Shown here piece by piece: positions 26,223 to 33,709 of a stretch of 33,709 bases of DNA. The translations under genes were made by a program, and so were the position numbers. The stretch comes from Nanobdellota archaeon (GTDB taxonomy: Archaea; Nanobdellota; Nanobdellia; SCGC-AAA011-G17; GW2011-AR17). Location: contig DUKS01000022.1 in NCBI GenBank assembly GCA_013329215.1, positions 1 through 33,709 on the forward strand. The letters run 5' to 3'. The notes beneath the pieces are model-generated. The model worked only from the letters and a program-made list of their open reading frames with translations. It was not told where the DNA came from and did no database searches. Positions within the stretch are counted from its first letter, which is position 1, and every line of letters starts with the position of its first letter.

Positions 26223-26355
26223 ATAGGGGCAAATCCCCTATAACCCCTTCTTTATCCGTTTTGTGGCATCGAACGCAGTGAGAATGCCACTCTGATGATC
26301 AAACAATCGAAAATCACAGATTTTCGGTGTGCCGAGAACAGCGGTTCTCAAGCAC
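26223..26355. repeat. Cluster of four consecutive hairpins
   Basis: ATAGGGG/CCCCTAT (26223-26241), GTGGCAT/ATGCCAC (26263-26290), CGAAAATC-ACA-GATTTTCG (26308-26326), GTGC.GAGAAC-AGCG-GTTCTC.GCAC (26329-26355). Confidence 0.75.
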
Positions 26356-26370
26356 TGTCTGCAGTTTGCG

Positions 26371-29274
26371 CTATAGCCCTTTCTTTATCCTTTCAAGCTC
26401 CAGCATCAGCTTTAGCTCTTCCTGCTCTATTGGCGAAAGCGCTTTCTTCTTTTCTGCTTTCGCTTTCTTCACCATGCTTTCACGCAGCCTTCTTGCCTCC
26501 ACTTCGCGCTTCACAATCTCCGCCTCGCGTGCAAGCTTTGCCTTCATGTCCTCTTTTGCAACGGGCTTTGCAGCCTGCTTATCCATTGATGCAATCATGC
26601 CCTTAAGCTGGTCTTCCAGGTTTTCAAGCGCTGCAGCGCTGCTTCCCTTCATTGACTTTTGCCACTGCTTTTCTTTCTCAGCCCGCAGTTTCTCTGATTC
26701 TTTTCTCCTCGCCTCAAGCTCTTTCCTTCTCTTATCTTCCTCTTTTTCGAGCTCAGCCTCTTCGTTCTGCCTTCTGAGCTCTTCCCTTCTGAAATGCTCT
26801 TCAACCTCTTTCCTGAGCTTCTTTTCCTCAATCCTTTTTTCCTTATCCTCTTTCTTTTCAATCTCTTTTGCTTTCTTCCTGAACTCAAGGTCAAACTTCT
26901 CAAGCTCCCTCAGGACTTCGGATTTCTCCCTTCTTGCAGCTGCCTTATCCCTCTTCTGCTTTAGCAGCTCTTCTCTCAGCACCTTTTCAGTCTCTTCCTG
27001 CTTAAGCCTTTCCTGCTCTTTTATTGCCCTGTCAAGCTCTTCTGCCTCTTGCAGTGCCTTCAGCCTTTCGCCTCTCTTTGCAGCTGTCTCATGCATCCTC
27101 TTTCTCTTGCCTGCCCATGACAGCAGCTCCTCTTCTTCCCTGGCCAATTCTTCCTGCTCTTTGATGTAAGAATCAATCTTTTCAGCTTCTTTTATCGCCT
27201 CAAGCCTTTGCCTTCTCTTTTCAGCAAGTGCCTGCCTCTTCTTCCTTTCGTCTGCCCACTCAAGCAGCTCATCTTCCTCTTTTGCAAGCTCATCCTGCTC
27301 TTTGAAATATGCGTCAATCTGCTCAGCTTCCTTCAGCGCTTCCAGCCTGTCTTTTCTTCTTGCTGCATAACCCTGCCTCTTCTTTCTCTCTTCCTCAAGC
27401 TTCAGCAGCTCTTCCTCTTCCCTTGCAAGCTCTTCTTCCTCTTCGAGTTGATGCTGTATCTCGCCGAGAATCTGTGTTGCCTCCCCCCTGACTTCCTCTT
27501 TTTCCTTTTCTTTCTCTGCTTGCTGCTGTTCCCTCTGCTTTATCTCCTGCTCCTCTTCTGCCTTCTTTCTTTCAATTTCTTTCTTTGCAACATCAGCGGC
27601 ATTGTAAAGGGCTTCAACTTTCGGGCCTATTGTTTTTTGCTCTTCTTCTGACAGGTTGACAAAGTCAAGCTTGACTGCTTCGTACAATGCATCAAACCCG
27701 TCAAAATCGCAGCTTGCCACAAGGTTCCAGCCGTTTGTTATCTTCTCGTTCAGCTTGCCTGCATAATCCACTTTTTGTATTCCAGGCGCAGACTCAAGCA
27801 GTTTGCCTATCTCGTCTATCGCTATCTTCCCTTCGCCTGACGGCTTTGGTATCTTTATTTCAGTGGTTGGTATGGGCTTCCTGAACATGCTCTTTATGAA
27901 GCCGAACCTTTCAGTTATCGGCTTTAATGAAGGTTCTTTCAGCTCGACTTTCTTTTCAGCCTTTGGCTTTAGCATCTTCTTTGCTTTCTTCTCGCTTATC
28001 TCTTCAGGCCTGAACACTTTCAGCAGCTTGTCAAACAGCGGCTTGATTTTTGGCAGCTCTTCAGCAGCGGCCTTTACTTTTGCTTCAGGCGCCTTTGTCG
28101 CTGGCGCTCCAAGCCTCCCCTCGCCTCGCTCGGAAGGTTTCACAGCCCCTTTTTCAGGCTTCTTTGCCGCTTTCTTCCCCGCATTTGGCATTGTGAATGA
28201 ATTCTTCAGCCTTACAAGCCATGGCTCCCTTCTCGGCATTGTCTTGAGCCTCTGCAGCTCTTTCACAAAGTACTCAAGCTCTTTCCTGCTCTTCTCGCCG
28301 TAAACGCTTGAGAATATTGCCTTGTTTGCATTATTGTAAAACGCCACAAGCTGCGGGTAAACAGTTGCCTTTTCATTCGGAGAAAGGTTGACATACATTT
28401 CCAGTATGCGGTTGTATGTCTTCTTCATTGAGCTTACGTTTCTGTTCAGTATTTCCTGCTCATCCTCAAGCAGCGATTCAATCTGCTGCTTCCTGTTCTC
28501 ATGCTTCAGGAAATCAACATACTGCCTTACGTTTGCAACTATCCTCTTGTCCTGCTCTGCAAGCCTTTCAATAACACCTCTTGCAACCCTCTTCGGCTTC
28601 CATCCCGCCTCAACGTGCCTGTGTGCTATTGCCCTGAACTCTTTCAGCAGCGCCTCAATCTCTTTCTTTGACGGCTTCTTGCCGCTGTACTTTATCTCTG
28701 AAATCTTCTGCGCAAAATCAACAAGGTTCTTTTTCTTCTTTTTCAGGACCTCGACCATCTCGTCTTCTGTGAATGCATAATGCATGTTAAGAAGAGCTGC
28801 AAAAAAATCGCGTATCAGCCCTGTAAGGCTCCTGAAGACTTCATCATCATCCTTTGACTTCTCGAGCTGCTTTTCAAGCGCCGCAATCTTGTCAGGGAAC
28901 TGCGAAAGGTCCCTTTTTGCCTCAGGCACTTCCTCTGCTGCTTTCTTTTCTTCGCCTTCCTTTTCCTCTTCTTCCTGCTTTTCCTTAAGCTTTTCCCTGA
29001 GTTTTCTTATGCCCGCGAACGGCCCGAACTCGGATATGAACCTGCCAAGGTTGAAGAAAAAAAGCGAAACGCCTTTGAAGTGCCTGAATACCCATCTTGC
29101 TATCATTAACACCCAAACCAGCGCTATAAGCAGGAGAGGTATGAAAATGAATGCAGGGTATGATTTGCTGCCTATGTTCACTTCAAGCGCATAAGCACTT
29201 TTTGAGGCTAAAGCAAATATCAAGCCAAATAGCAAAATCCCTCTTTTTTCTATTCTCATTCCGTAGCACTCCAT
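26371..29274 (-). CDS. Giant membrane-anchored coiled-coil protein with 47-aa tandem repeats
   Basis: N-terminal signal/TM (ILLFGLIFALASKSAYA; AFIFIPLLLIALVWVLMIARWV), then long Lys/Glu/Arg coiled coil. Alternative start M6 at 29259. Confidence 0.85.
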   Translation of the reverse strand: MECYGMRIEKRGILLFGLIFALASKSAYALEVNIGSKSYPAFIFIPLLLIALVWVLMIARWVFRHFKGVSLFFFNLGRFISEFGPFAGIRKLREKLKEKQEEEEKEGEEKKAAEEVPEAKRDLSQFPDKIAALEKQLEKSKDDDEVFRSLTGLIRDFFAALLNMHYAFTEDEMVEVLKKKKKNLVDFAQKISEIKYSGKKPSKKEIEALLKEFRAIAHRHVEAGWKPKRVARGVIERLAEQDKRIVANVRQYVDFLKHENRKQQIESLLEDEQEILNRNVSSMKKTYNRILEMYVNLSPNEKATVYPQLVAFYNNANKAIFSSVYGEKSRKELEYFVKELQRLKTMPRREPWLVRLKNSFTMPNAGKKAAKKPEKGAVKPSERGEGRLGAPATKAPEAKVKAAAEELPKIKPLFDKLLKVFRPEEISEKKAKKMLKPKAEKKVELKEPSLKPITERFGFIKSMFRKPIPTTEIKIPKPSGEGKIAIDEIGKLLESAPGIQKVDYAGKLNEKITNGWNLVASCDFDGFDALYEAVKLDFVNLSEEEQKTIGPKVEALYNAADVAKKEIERKKAEEEQEIKQREQQQAEKEKEKEEVRGEATQILGEIQHQLEEEEELAREEEELLKLEEERKKRQGYAARRKDRLEALKEAEQIDAYFKEQDELAKEEDELLEWADERKKRQALAEKRRQRLEAIKEAEKIDSYIKEQEELAREEEELLSWAGKRKRMHETAAKRGERLKALQEAEELDRAIKEQERLKQEETEKVLREELLKQKRDKAAARREKSEVLRELEKFDLEFRKKAKEIEKKEDKEKRIEEKKLRKEVEEHFRREELRRQNEEAELEKEEDKRRKELEARRKESEKLRAEKEKQWQKSMKGSSAAALENLEDQLKGMIASMDKQAAKPVAKEDMKAKLAREAEIVKREVEARRLRESMVKKAKAEKKKALSPIEQEELKLMLELERIKKGL
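26908..27471 (-). repeat. Four 47-aa (141-bp) repeats within the 967-aa protein
   Basis: ILGEIQHQLEE...RLEALK / EAEQIDAYFKEQ...RLEAIK / EAEKIDSYIKEQ...RLKALQ / EAEELDRAIKEQ...KSEVLR, each 47 aa. Confidence 0.85.
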
Positions 29275-29280
29275 TCGGAA

Positions 29281-29305
29281 CTTCCCTTCACTAATGCTCG
29301 GGAAG
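29281..29305. repeat. Hairpin repeat copy: CTTCCC-TTCACTAATGCTC-GGGAAG
   Basis: 6-bp stem; loop resembles the family loop. Confidence 0.5.
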
Positions 29306-29390
29306 CATGCAGTTTATATGGCTCTTTTGGTATAAAAATGCTTCTGTGCATGCCAGAATATATTTAAGCCTGCTTTGCGTGCTTATTGCC

Positions 29391-29813
29391 ATGAAAGTCC
29401 CTGTAAAGCCGATACTGCTTGCTCTTTTGCTTGTCGCAGCAGACCAGATTACAAAAGCAGTTACAGAAGGCAAATCCTATATGCTTGGAAGCGTTGGCAT
29501 TGATTATGTAGTAAACAGAGGAGCTGCCTTCGGCGTGATGCAGGGCTGGAACTGGCTTTTGATAGGTGTTTCGTTCGCAGTTATCGGCTGGATTGCAATA
29601 TATTATCATAAGGAGAAAAGCAGGCTGATGCGGTATGCGCTTGTCTTCATATTCTCAGGCACGTTCGGCAACCTCATAGACCGGCTGTCTCTCGGCTATG
29701 TGCGGGACTTCATAGCAATTGGTGCATGGCCTAATTTCAACATTGCAGACTCGCTTAACGTGATTGGAGTTGCGCTCGTGATGCTAACACTCATTAGAAG
29801 GGAAATGAAGTAA
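29391..29813 (+). CDS. lspA: Lipoprotein signal peptidase (signal peptidase II)
   Basis: AADQITK, VVNRGAAFGVMQG, GTFGNLIDRLSLGYVRDFI, WPNFNIADSLNVIGV; both catalytic Asp motifs present. ATG 29391 preferred, with a TATA-like element ~29358-29367. Confidence 0.93.
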   Translation: MKVPVKPILLALLLVAADQITKAVTEGKSYMLGSVGIDYVVNRGAAFGVMQGWNWLLIGVSFAVIGWIAIYYHKEKSRLMRYALVFIFSGTFGNLIDRLSLGYVRDFIAIGAWPNFNIADSLNVIGVALVMLTLIRREMK

Positions 29814-29885
29814 GACTTCTGGCAAAACTTGCCCTTCTTAAGCAAGGCAAGGTTAATAAAGGGGAAGAGAAGGCAATGAGAAACA

Positions 29886-30734
29886 ATGGAATACTTAATC
29901 CCCGCAGGGAAAACGCAAGCTGGCAAACAAACGATTTTGGAAAATATTGTTAATATCAGCGGGCCGGATAATTTAATAAGCATAAATGGCTATTTAACCG
30001 GCATGGCAGAATATGACTTTTGGGCAAACTGGCGCAACAAGTCAGAGATAGAAAAGAAGGCAATAGATTCTGTTAAAAAAGCGATGGCGCTTGTTATAGG
30101 CTCTGTTCCACAAAATGCATTGGTTGCTATTTATATCAAGGGGAGTTTTGCCAGAAGGGAAATGAAAGAAGGCAGTGATGTGGATATGGTTCCGATAGTT
30201 GCAGAGAATAAATATGAGGGTGCAGTGTTTGGGGTAAACAGCCCGGAAATCGAGCCTGTATGTGTTGTGCCTTTGTCTTTATGGGAATTCAGGCATAATA
30301 AATTATTTACCAAGGGCAATTATACGCCTGATCTGCGGGCAGAGCCTGATTTATTCCTTAAAAAATTAGATGAGTTTAAACTTATTTATGGCCAACCGTT
30401 GGATGCGGCTCAATTTCCAATTAGGGAAGACAGAGGTATTATGAGGAGTGAAATACACAAAATAAGAGAAGGATATATTCCTGCATATCGTGAAGGCGTA
30501 ATTGATTTCCTGCCATTGTTAAAAGAAGTTTTCTGGCTGGCGGAATTAGAGCAGGCTCTTAAGGGAAAGAGACCAGGGCATTCATTTAATGGAATCGTTA
30601 AATCAGTTAATAGCACTCATATTGCCCATGCTGCCTTTGGGCTTAGAAAAAAACGGGTCCATAATAAGGCGGAGGAAAAAAGATTTATTTCCCAATTAAA
30701 TAGATATCTGGCTGAATTGGAAAATCTGGTATAA
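29886..30734 (+). CDS. Minimal nucleotidyltransferase domain protein with possible HEPN-like C-terminal half
   Basis: VAIYIKGSFARREMKEGSDVDMVPIV (GS-x9-DxD); C-terminal helical half contains RKKRVH (Rx4H). Confidence 0.7.
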   Translation: MEYLIPAGKTQAGKQTILENIVNISGPDNLISINGYLTGMAEYDFWANWRNKSEIEKKAIDSVKKAMALVIGSVPQNALVAIYIKGSFARREMKEGSDVDMVPIVAENKYEGAVFGVNSPEIEPVCVVPLSLWEFRHNKLFTKGNYTPDLRAEPDLFLKKLDEFKLIYGQPLDAAQFPIREDRGIMRSEIHKIREGYIPAYREGVIDFLPLLKEVFWLAELEQALKGKRPGHSFNGIVKSVNSTHIAHAAFGLRKKRVHNKAEEKRFISQLNRYLAELENLV

Positions 30735-30746
30735 TCCTTTTTACAA

Positions 30747-31631
30747 CTAAAAATTCTCCGTATCCTCGTACTCGCCCTGCAGTGTGATAATATCCTCAGT
30801 GGTAAGGACCTTCTTGTTCTTGAGCTTTTCCTCAACGCCTTTTGCCTTTTCATGCAGCTGCCTTGACATCTCATTCTTTCTCTCGCGCTGCTTGTTTTTG
30901 CGCTCATTTCCTTCTGCGGCCTCGGCGCCTTTCATCTCGCCGAACTTCTCCTTCAGCTGCCTGCTTACCTCTGCGTATTCCTGCTTGAACTTGATGAAAT
31001 TGTTGAAAGCCTCTTCCTGCGTCTTCTTGAGCTTGCCTATGTCCTTTGAAAGCTGCATGAACGACTCATAGCTGTCTTTGTTTGCGCCTGTGTTCTCCCT
31101 TAATTTATTGTGGAACTCGTCGCCTTTCTTCTTTGCCTCTGTTATCTGCCTGGACACTTCATTGATTTCCTTTACAACTGAATCAACGCCCTTGACAGAC
31201 TCATACTGCTTGCGGAGCGTGTTAATCTCCTTCATTATCTTCTTTTCCTTGTCAAACGAATATGCCTGTGTCTCAAGCGACTGCTCCATCCTTTCAATCC
31301 TTGATTTTAGCTCAACAGGATTGCCCTGGAACTTTGCCTTTGCAAGCATCTCATCTTTCTTCTTGTTAAGGTCTTTTATTTTAGCAATCAGCTCTTTCAC
31401 CTGGCTGTTGAACTCATCCCGCTTTGCCTTGAACTCTGAAATGTCCTTGCTTAAAACGTCGTTCTGGCCTTTTGCGGATTTTATCTTAGAAATAGTCTCG
31501 GCAATCTGCGCTTTCAGGTCTTCCTTCTTCTTAAACCATTCCTCTTTTTTCTCATTCAGCTCATTGAGTTTGTTCCGAAGCTCATTGATGCCTGTTTTGA
31601 TTTCGTCCTTTTTTAGCGTGTCTTCTGCCAT
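30747..31631 (-). CDS. Archaeal coiled-coil protein (COG1340-like)
   Basis: MAEDTLKKDEIKTGINELRNKLNELNEKKEEWFKKKEDLKAQIAE...; ATG 31631 preferred over 31709. Confidence 0.8.
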   Translation of the reverse strand: MAEDTLKKDEIKTGINELRNKLNELNEKKEEWFKKKEDLKAQIAETISKIKSAKGQNDVLSKDISEFKAKRDEFNSQVKELIAKIKDLNKKKDEMLAKAKFQGNPVELKSRIERMEQSLETQAYSFDKEKKIMKEINTLRKQYESVKGVDSVVKEINEVSRQITEAKKKGDEFHNKLRENTGANKDSYESFMQLSKDIGKLKKTQEEAFNNFIKFKQEYAEVSRQLKEKFGEMKGAEAAEGNERKNKQRERKNEMSRQLHEKAKGVEEKLKNKKVLTTEDIITLQGEYEDTENF

Positions 31632-31673
31632 TAAGCAGCGTACCTCACATTTGTAAATTATAGTAAGTAGGAT

Positions 31674-31724
31674 GTAGCCGGTAGCACTTAGCCACCAGCT
31701 ACGAGCCACTACCTAATAACTATG
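31674..31724 (-). repeat. TAGTTATTAGGTAGTGGCTCGTAGCTGGTGG 3'-flank repeat downstream of L12
   Basis: Shares GTGGCTyGTAGCTGGT with 17690-17708. Confidence 0.55.
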
Positions 31725-31727
31725 TTT

Positions 31728-32033
31728 TTAACCGAACAGTGCGCCAAGCCCTGCTGCAGCCTGCTCTTCGGTCACCTTTTTCTCTTCTTCCTTCTTTGCC
31801 TCTTTCTTCTCTGCTGGTGCCGCTGCTGCGCTGGCCGCTGCCACTGGGGCTGCGCATACTGCTGCTTCCTTTATTGCAGCATCTATGTCAACTCCTTCAA
31901 GAGCCGCCACGAGTGCCTTAGTTCGCCCTTCATCCACTGCCACACCGGCAGCTTCCAAGACTTTCTTTACTGCCGCCTCAGTTATCTGCTTTCCTGCCTT
32001 GTGCAGCAACATTCCGGCGTATATGTACTCCAT
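31728..32033 (-). CDS. rpl12: 50S ribosomal protein L12 (P1)
   Basis: [19 protein letters not shown]...[13 protein letters not shown] 32033 preferred. Confidence 0.95.
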   Translation of the reverse strand: MEYIYAGMLLHKAGKQITEAAVKKVLEAAGVAVDEGRTKALVAALEGVDIDAAIKEAAVCAAPVAAASAAAAPAEKKEAKKEEEKKVTEEQAAAGLGALFG

Positions 32034-32061
32034 TTTATTCTCCTCCTGCATTTCAAATATT

Positions 32062-32937
32062 TTACAATCCAGCCTTGCTTTTTACAGCATTTCCCTGGGC
32101 TTCTGCCTTAGCAAGAAGCTCTTTGAAGTTTTCGCTGGTGACTATGTCTTTTGAGTAAGCAAGGCCCTTTGAGTCATTAAATGCCTTTGTAATCAGGACC
32201 TTAATTGTGTCCTTTGCAGGGTACGCCGCGTACACAGCGAGGTTCATTGCCTCCCTTGCAAGCTGCATTATTGTCTCTTTTGTCTTCCTGTCGTCTATTG
32301 ACAGGACCTCTGCCTTGAGCACAATCCCGTTTTCAAGCAGCGCGACAAGCGTGAGCCCTATTTCCATTGGCTGTATGCCGAACTTTGTGAGCAGCGCGGC
32401 CGCTTTTCCGTCAACAACAGCGCCCTCCTTTGCAACAACTTTCTCGGCCTTTACAGCCACTTTCCCGCCTTCAATTCCCGCCTTTATTCCCATTGACGCA
32501 AGCTCGCTGATAATCGGGCCCGGTGCGAATGGTGTAGGCCCCGGCGGTATGACCAGGTCAAAAGGCGCTTTCTGCCCGGGCTTGATAGGGGTGCTTGACT
32601 TGCACTTGTCAATAGCCCTGCACAGCTTGAACGGGTTTTCCTTTGTGAATATAAGCGCAGGCATGCCCTTTATGCATGACACAAGATTGTCAATGCCGTT
32701 AACGCTACCCTTTACTTCTTCCAGTGCGATTTTTATGAGCCTTGCCTTGCTCATCTTGATTTCCATCATGCTGCGCAGCTGCTTCTTTATCTTCTCCATC
32801 TGCGCTGACGGAAGGTTTTCAATATCAACAACCCCGACAATCGGGTACTGCTTTATCAGCCTCACAAGCTCTTTTACTTCCTTCTTCTTGCCCTCTGCAA
32901 CATGCGCCTTGTGCTTGGCCTTTGGTGCCGCGCTCAT
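32062..32937 (-). CDS. rpl10: 50S ribosomal protein L10 (P0), lacking the acidic C-terminal tail
   Basis: P0-like sequence ([19 protein letters not shown]..., [26 protein letters not shown]...). Confidence 0.94.
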   Translation of the reverse strand: MSAAPKAKHKAHVAEGKKKEVKELVRLIKQYPIVGVVDIENLPSAQMEKIKKQLRSMMEIKMSKARLIKIALEEVKGSVNGIDNLVSCIKGMPALIFTKENPFKLCRAIDKCKSSTPIKPGQKAPFDLVIPPGPTPFAPGPIISELASMGIKAGIEGGKVAVKAEKVVAKEGAVVDGKAAALLTKFGIQPMEIGLTLVALLENGIVLKAEVLSIDDRKTKETIMQLAREAMNLAVYAAYPAKDTIKVLITKAFNDSKGLAYSKDIVTSENFKELLAKAEAQGNAVKSKAGL

Positions 32938-33596
32938 TGTGCACCGCCCATCTTGACAGGAGTTCCCATTGTGAATTTTAATATTACGGACTTGACATTG
33001 TTGTCCTGCTGCGGCAGGGCTTTTGAAACAGCTGTGTAAACAGCCATTATGTTCTCTGCCAGGTCATCGTCGCTCATCTTTTCATCGCCTACAGCGCATT
33101 TGACTATGAGGTCATTCTTTGTTGCAAGCCTTACTGTTTTTCTCAGCTTGTCAACAATCGGCTGCAGCGGCGCTTTTGGCGGTATGATGCAGCCTGACTT
33201 CGGGTTTGGCATTTTTCCTTTTGTGCCCAATATCTTACCCAGGTTTGCAGCCAGGTCTTTCATTAAGTGGGGCTGTGTTATGAAGAATGCAACCCTTCTT
33301 GCAAGCTTTTTCATTTCCCTCTTCTTTTTTGCCTCTTCAGGCAGCCTGTCAAGCGGGATTACAACATCGCATGCCTTTTTTGCCTCTGCAACAAGCGAAT
33401 CGTCAACAACAGCGCCGATTTCCACTTTTTTTGCCCTTGCGTGCGGCAAAGGAAGGAATATGTCAACTTTTTCATTCGGGTTTTTCAGGTCAATGCCCTT
33501 AAGATTGAGAATCAGGTCAACCGTCTGGTTAAATCCCCTCTTCGGGCTGTCCTTCCGGATTTTTTCAATTGCAGTTAATATTTCCTTTTTGTCCAT
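32934..33596 (-). CDS. rpl1: 50S ribosomal protein L1 (uL1)
   Basis: GTKGKMPNPKSGCIIPP...; ATG 33596 preferred over 33626. Confidence 0.95.
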   Translation of the reverse strand: MDKKEILTAIEKIRKDSPKRGFNQTVDLILNLKGIDLKNPNEKVDIFLPLPHARAKKVEIGAVVDDSLVAEAKKACDVVIPLDRLPEEAKKKREMKKLARRVAFFITQPHLMKDLAANLGKILGTKGKMPNPKSGCIIPPKAPLQPIVDKLRKTVRLATKNDLIVKCAVGDEKMSDDDLAENIMAVYTAVSKALPQQDNNVKSVILKFTMGTPVKMGGAQ

Positions 33597-33628
33597 TTTG
33601 CTCCCTTCTGCAGGCGCCTGTTTCACTC

Positions 33629-33647
33629 GCGCTTTGGCTTAAAGCGC
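33629..33647 (-). promoter_or_regulatory. Hairpin in the L1 mRNA leader (GCGCTTT-N5-AAAGCGC)
   Basis: Perfect 7-bp stem between the TATA box (TTTATAAAT, ~33699-33707 on minus) and the L1 start. Confidence 0.5.
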
Positions 33648-33709
33648 AAAAGCCCCTGTAGTCGTGCGGGTTTTATCTTCCTATGATAAATGGGGGTTAT
33701 TTATAAACC

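Noticed and set aside
26327-27169. Plus-strand 280-aa Ser/Phe-rich ORF
   Set aside because: Antisense of the Lys/Glu-rich coiled coil, typical shadow translation.
32207-32956. Plus-strand 249-aa ORF
   Set aside because: Antisense of L10; no independent support.

Overview
The window looks like an archaeal chromosome segment, probably DPANN/Woesearchaeota-like (an inference from gene order and the fused primase). Its core is one long, almost gap-free ribosomal-protein operon: L3-L4-L23-L2-S19-L22-S3-L29-aIF1-Rnp1(P29)-S17-L14-L24-S4e-L5-S14-S8-L6-L32e-L19e-L18-S5-L30-L15. It is followed by SecY, a Nudix-fold protein, an EMC3/TMCO1-type (DUF106) protein, a radical SAM protein, L34e-L14e-prefoldin alpha, an accessory block (nucleotidyltransferase, cyclophilin lipoprotein, small ORFs), a fused PriS/PriL primase, an EamA transporter, a giant membrane-anchored coiled-coil protein, LspA, a second nucleotidyltransferase, a coiled-coil protein, and an L1-L10-L12 cluster on the minus strand. 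The left end carries a Dam-type methylase island and a two-gene module of unknown function. The most interesting non-coding signal is a dispersed family of short hairpins with a conserved ~12-nt loop (TCRCTRNNGYTC closed by C-G) and variable but complementary stems. It sits at several promoters and is tandemly arrayed before L34e. Related 60-bp elements inside the ribosomal operon supply tiny coupled ORFs and the start-codon context of L14 and S8. Other leads are a highly structured ~200-nt L3 leader, an archaeal LspA together with a lipobox cyclophilin, an apparent 1-nt frameshift at the start of the Dam gene, and 47-aa tandem repeats in the 967-aa coiled-coil protein. All calls were made by reading the sequence, with no database searches.
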